A stretch of DNA of 6,344 bases, taken from contig JALSNP010000087.1 in NCBI GenBank assembly GCA_026986935.1, positions 1 to 6,344 of the forward strand, read 5' to 3'. The position numbers were made by a program, and so were the translations under genes. Shown here in pieces: positions 4,536-6,344 of this stretch. The notes under the pieces are model-generated. The model ran no database searches. It saw only the letters and a list, made by a program, of their open reading frames with translations, and was not told where the DNA came from. This stretch comes from Pyrodictiaceae archaeon. Lineage in GTDB: Archaea > Thermoproteota > Thermoprotei_A > Sulfolobales > Pyrodictiaceae. Each line of letters begins with the position of its first letter. The first letter of the stretch is position 1.

Positions 4536-6344
4536 GAGTATCCCTCCATGGCCTGGCTCCTTCTGAGTATCTTGTAGAAGTATATAGTCGACAAAGCTGC
4601 AAGAATTATTAGTAACAATACTATATACTTTAATGTCCTACCTATGCTCGCCCCGCTCTCTTTCCTCGGAGTCGATACGCTTATCACCTTCTTAACGCTC
4701 AGAGTCCTGGCAAGGCTATAACTCGCTCCATAACTATCGTGGTAAACCAGCTTTACTAGGATTTTATCCGTATAGGGCGCCTTTAGGCTTATTCTGAACG
4801 GGGACTCGCTTCCCGCGTCTATGTCACCTATTAGTGTCTCAGCACTACTATTCCCAGCAACGATTATTACAGAGACCGTCTTTGCCTGCTCGGTTCCAGT
4901 ATTCGATATTACTCCTTCAACTATTAGGCTCCCATTACGCCACTCTGCTTGTAAAGAGCCTAGGTGTAGCTCAATGGGAGGTTTCAGTATTATTGATATG
5001 CTTGTATTGTAGTAACCATATAGCCCTGTCGGAGTCTCATATAGCACTGAGATGATTCCGCTAAACGTGTATGATGATTGTTGGCCAAAGGATGATGGGT
5101 TGTAGTTGAGCGAGTAGGTTATCGTGTACTCATGTCCTGGTAGCATTTCTTGTATGTACTTTGTTGTCTCGTTTGGATATGCTGTATACGTGGTTGGTAT
5201 AAGTAGTACGTAGACGTTGTAGAGAGGCGCGGTACCGATGTTTATGAGTTTAAGCGAGATGTTAGCGATTCCCCCATGTAGCACAGCTGTATTAGGTGAT
5301 ATTATTTTGATATATCTTGTCCCGCCTACGAACGGTAATGCAACGGTGTAACTGGTTCTTCTCAGTGAACCTAGCTTATCCACCCAATACACTGTCACTA
5401 GCGCTTGGTGTACTCCCCGAACGCCTTGGCTTATCCCTATTTTCGCAACGAATATTCTGGGTCCTAGAAACTGGTTACCCACGAGCCTTGATTGTAGCAG
5501 TTTAGCCCCGAGCTCATATAGTTGCTTGAACTGTGTAACTGGTAACGCGGATTCAGCTGGTACTGCGAGCACGCGGCGTGAATTGTTCTCCGGGTTGAAG
5601 AATCCAGAGGGAAGCAGTATCTCAACTGTCTTAATGGTTGAAACCATGCGCGGGTCCTCTAGGAGGTATATGGCGAGTTGCGCACCTCTCGTGCCTGGGC
5701 GTGGCGGCGTTAGCCAGTATAGATAGAATGTTTTTACAGCGTCTCTTTCGTCGCCTATTTCTAGCCTTATATTATACTCCTTTTTGACAACTTTATACAC
5801 TGTATACGAGTCGAATATGTAGGTCAAGTTAACAGGGATAACATAACGTCCTGGCTGTACATCATTTCTAATCCTTATATATAGTTGTATGTTACAACTC
5901 GCTCCCACCGGGAGAGAATTACATGAATACGTTGACTCCAGAACCTTGCCTATTTTACTAGAACCTATCTCTATGGCTAAGCCTTTGGCACTTGTCGGCC
6001 CCTTGTTGTACACTGTTATTTGGAGAGGGGCTATATCGCCTGGCAATACTACTATAGGCTCAGCTCCCGGTGCAAGCGCCCAAGCAGCGCTCAGCTCCAG
6101 CTCCGGCTCGTATTTCTCTAGGCTCTCGATGAGTATTTTTGCTCGAAGCACCTGGTAGCTTGTTATTGTATCTGTTCCGCGCTGGTAGCTATACCATAGC
6201 CTCAAGCCTATCTCGTGCATACCTGGGGCAGTGGAGCTCGGTATAGATATGCGTAGTGTAAGTGTGCACGCCTGTCCAGGGGGTAGAGGGGTGGTGAAGC
6301 AATCTGTCTGCGCTACGCTTATATTAAATTCCTTGTTTAGGAAA
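4532..6344 (-). CDS. Surface protein with repeated Ig-like/CARDB (COG1361-type) domains and C-terminal anchor, 5' end outside window
   Basis: The frame is open from the right edge to TGA 4534-4532, giving 603 residues. The ATG at 6220 is internal, because clearly coding, homologous sequence continues upstream of it. The protein is beta-rich with no enzyme motif. Successive units are the end of one domain (visible residues 1-80), a second copy (about 80-199), a divergent region (200-350), and two CARDB-like domains (351-456, with KLINIGTAPLYNVYVLL; 457-552, with GVISNTGTEQAKTVSVII). One membrane helix follows (573-591, YIVLLLIILAALSTIYFYK), then a short basic tail, so the bulk is outside the cell. 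The first two units share a motif with paired cysteines (Cys15/Cys26, Cys141/Cys150), the only cysteines seen. Eight N-glycosylation sequons (Asn 7, 172, 253, 361, 391, 446, 470, 498) fit an exported archaeal protein. Coupling to the permease suggests it is that transporter's external partner; the function is otherwise unknown. Confidence 0.88.
   Translation of the reverse strand, partial: FLNKEFNISVAQTDCFTTPLPPGQACTLTLRISIPSSTAPGMHEIGLRLWYSYQRGTDTITSYQVLRAKILIESLEKYEPELELSAAWALAPGAEPIVVLPGDIAPLQITVYNKGPTSAKGLAIEIGSSKIGKVLESTYSCNSLPVGASCNIQLYIRIRNDVQPGRYVIPVNLTYIFDSYTVYKVVKKEYNIRLEIGDERDAVKTFYLYWLTPPRPGTRGAQLAIYLLEDPRMVSTIKTVEILLPSGFFNPENNSRRVLAVPAESALPVTQFKQLYELGAKLLQSRLVGNQFLGPRIFVAKIGISQGVRGVHQALVTVYWVDKLGSLRRTSYTVALPFVGGTRYIKIISPNTAVLHGGIANISLKLINIGTAPLYNVYVLLIPTTYTAYPNETTKYIQEMLPGHEYTITYSLNYNPSSFGQQSSYTFSGIISVLYETPTGLYGYYNTSISIILKPPIELHLGSLQAEWRNGSLIVEGVISNTGTEQAKTVSVIIVAGNSSAETLIGDIDAGSESPFRISLKAPYTDKILVKLVYHDSYGASYSLARTLSVKKVISVSTPRKESGASIGRTLKYIVLLLIILAALSTIYFYKILRRSQAMEGYS
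4543..4547 (-). promoter_or_regulatory. Ribosome-binding site deciding the permease TTG start
   Basis: The minus strand has GGAGG, inside the last codons of the upstream surface-protein gene, with a seven-base spacer to TTG 4535-4533. The TTG shares its last two bases with the upstream TGA stop (TTGA). Ideal spacing makes the TTG the real start rather than ATG ten codons later, and suggests that ribosomes finishing the upstream gene reinitiate here. Confidence 0.75.
4574..4627 (-). other. C-terminal transmembrane anchor of the surface protein
   Basis: The segment encodes an uninterrupted hydrophobic run of 18 residues (YIVLLLIILAALSTIYFY), preceded by RTLK and followed by KILRRSQ. The positive charges on the C-terminal side predict an N-out, C-in orientation, with only about a dozen residues in the cytoplasm next to the partner permease. 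Confidence 0.85.

Noticed and set aside
6218..6220. ATG 6220 as the start of the surface protein
   Set aside because: It falls in the middle of a beta-domain whose first half, with its cysteine pair, is encoded upstream in the same open frame.

Overview
The window looks like chromosomal DNA of a hyperthermophilic crenarchaeon, most likely of the Desulfurococcales type. The evidence is an archaeal-type SRP19 gene, TTG start codons on two genes, a usable GGAGG ribosome-binding site overlapping a preceding gene, codon use rich in ATA, AGG, AGA and CTA, and very short intergenic gaps. Genus and species cannot be fixed from this sequence. All recognisable genes lie on the minus strand, so transcription runs from high to low coordinates. 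The plus-strand open frames are shadows of these genes.

Reading in transcription order: (1) from the right edge to 4532 is the C-terminal 603 residues of a large surface protein. It is made of repeated Ig-like/CARDB (COG1361-type) domains and a single C-terminal membrane anchor, and its start lies outside the window. (2) At 4535-3318, overlapping it by four bases (TTGA), is a MacB/FtsX-family ABC transporter permease. The two are probably translationally coupled parts of one envelope complex; no ATPase gene is in the window. (3) At 3252-2938 is SRP19, a protein of the signal recognition particle. (4) At 2756-1854 is a PLP-dependent enzyme of the cysteine synthase / cystathionine beta-synthase family. 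Its N-terminus is problematic: conserved sequence continues upstream of the only ATG, with no ordinary start codon before an in-frame TGA. (5) At 1833-211, 20 bases further on, is a full-length CTP synthase (pyrG). (6) From 153 off the left edge is the first part of a small winged-helix DNA-binding protein.

No stretch over 300 bases lacks a gene. The longest gap, 2757-2937, holds the unexplained N-terminal coding segment of the PLP enzyme and a possible promoter/operator. I saw no tRNA, rRNA, CRISPR array, insertion sequence or attachment site. The points most worth checking are the broken or unusually started PLP enzyme and the envelope protein/permease pair. The rest is ordinary housekeeping DNA.
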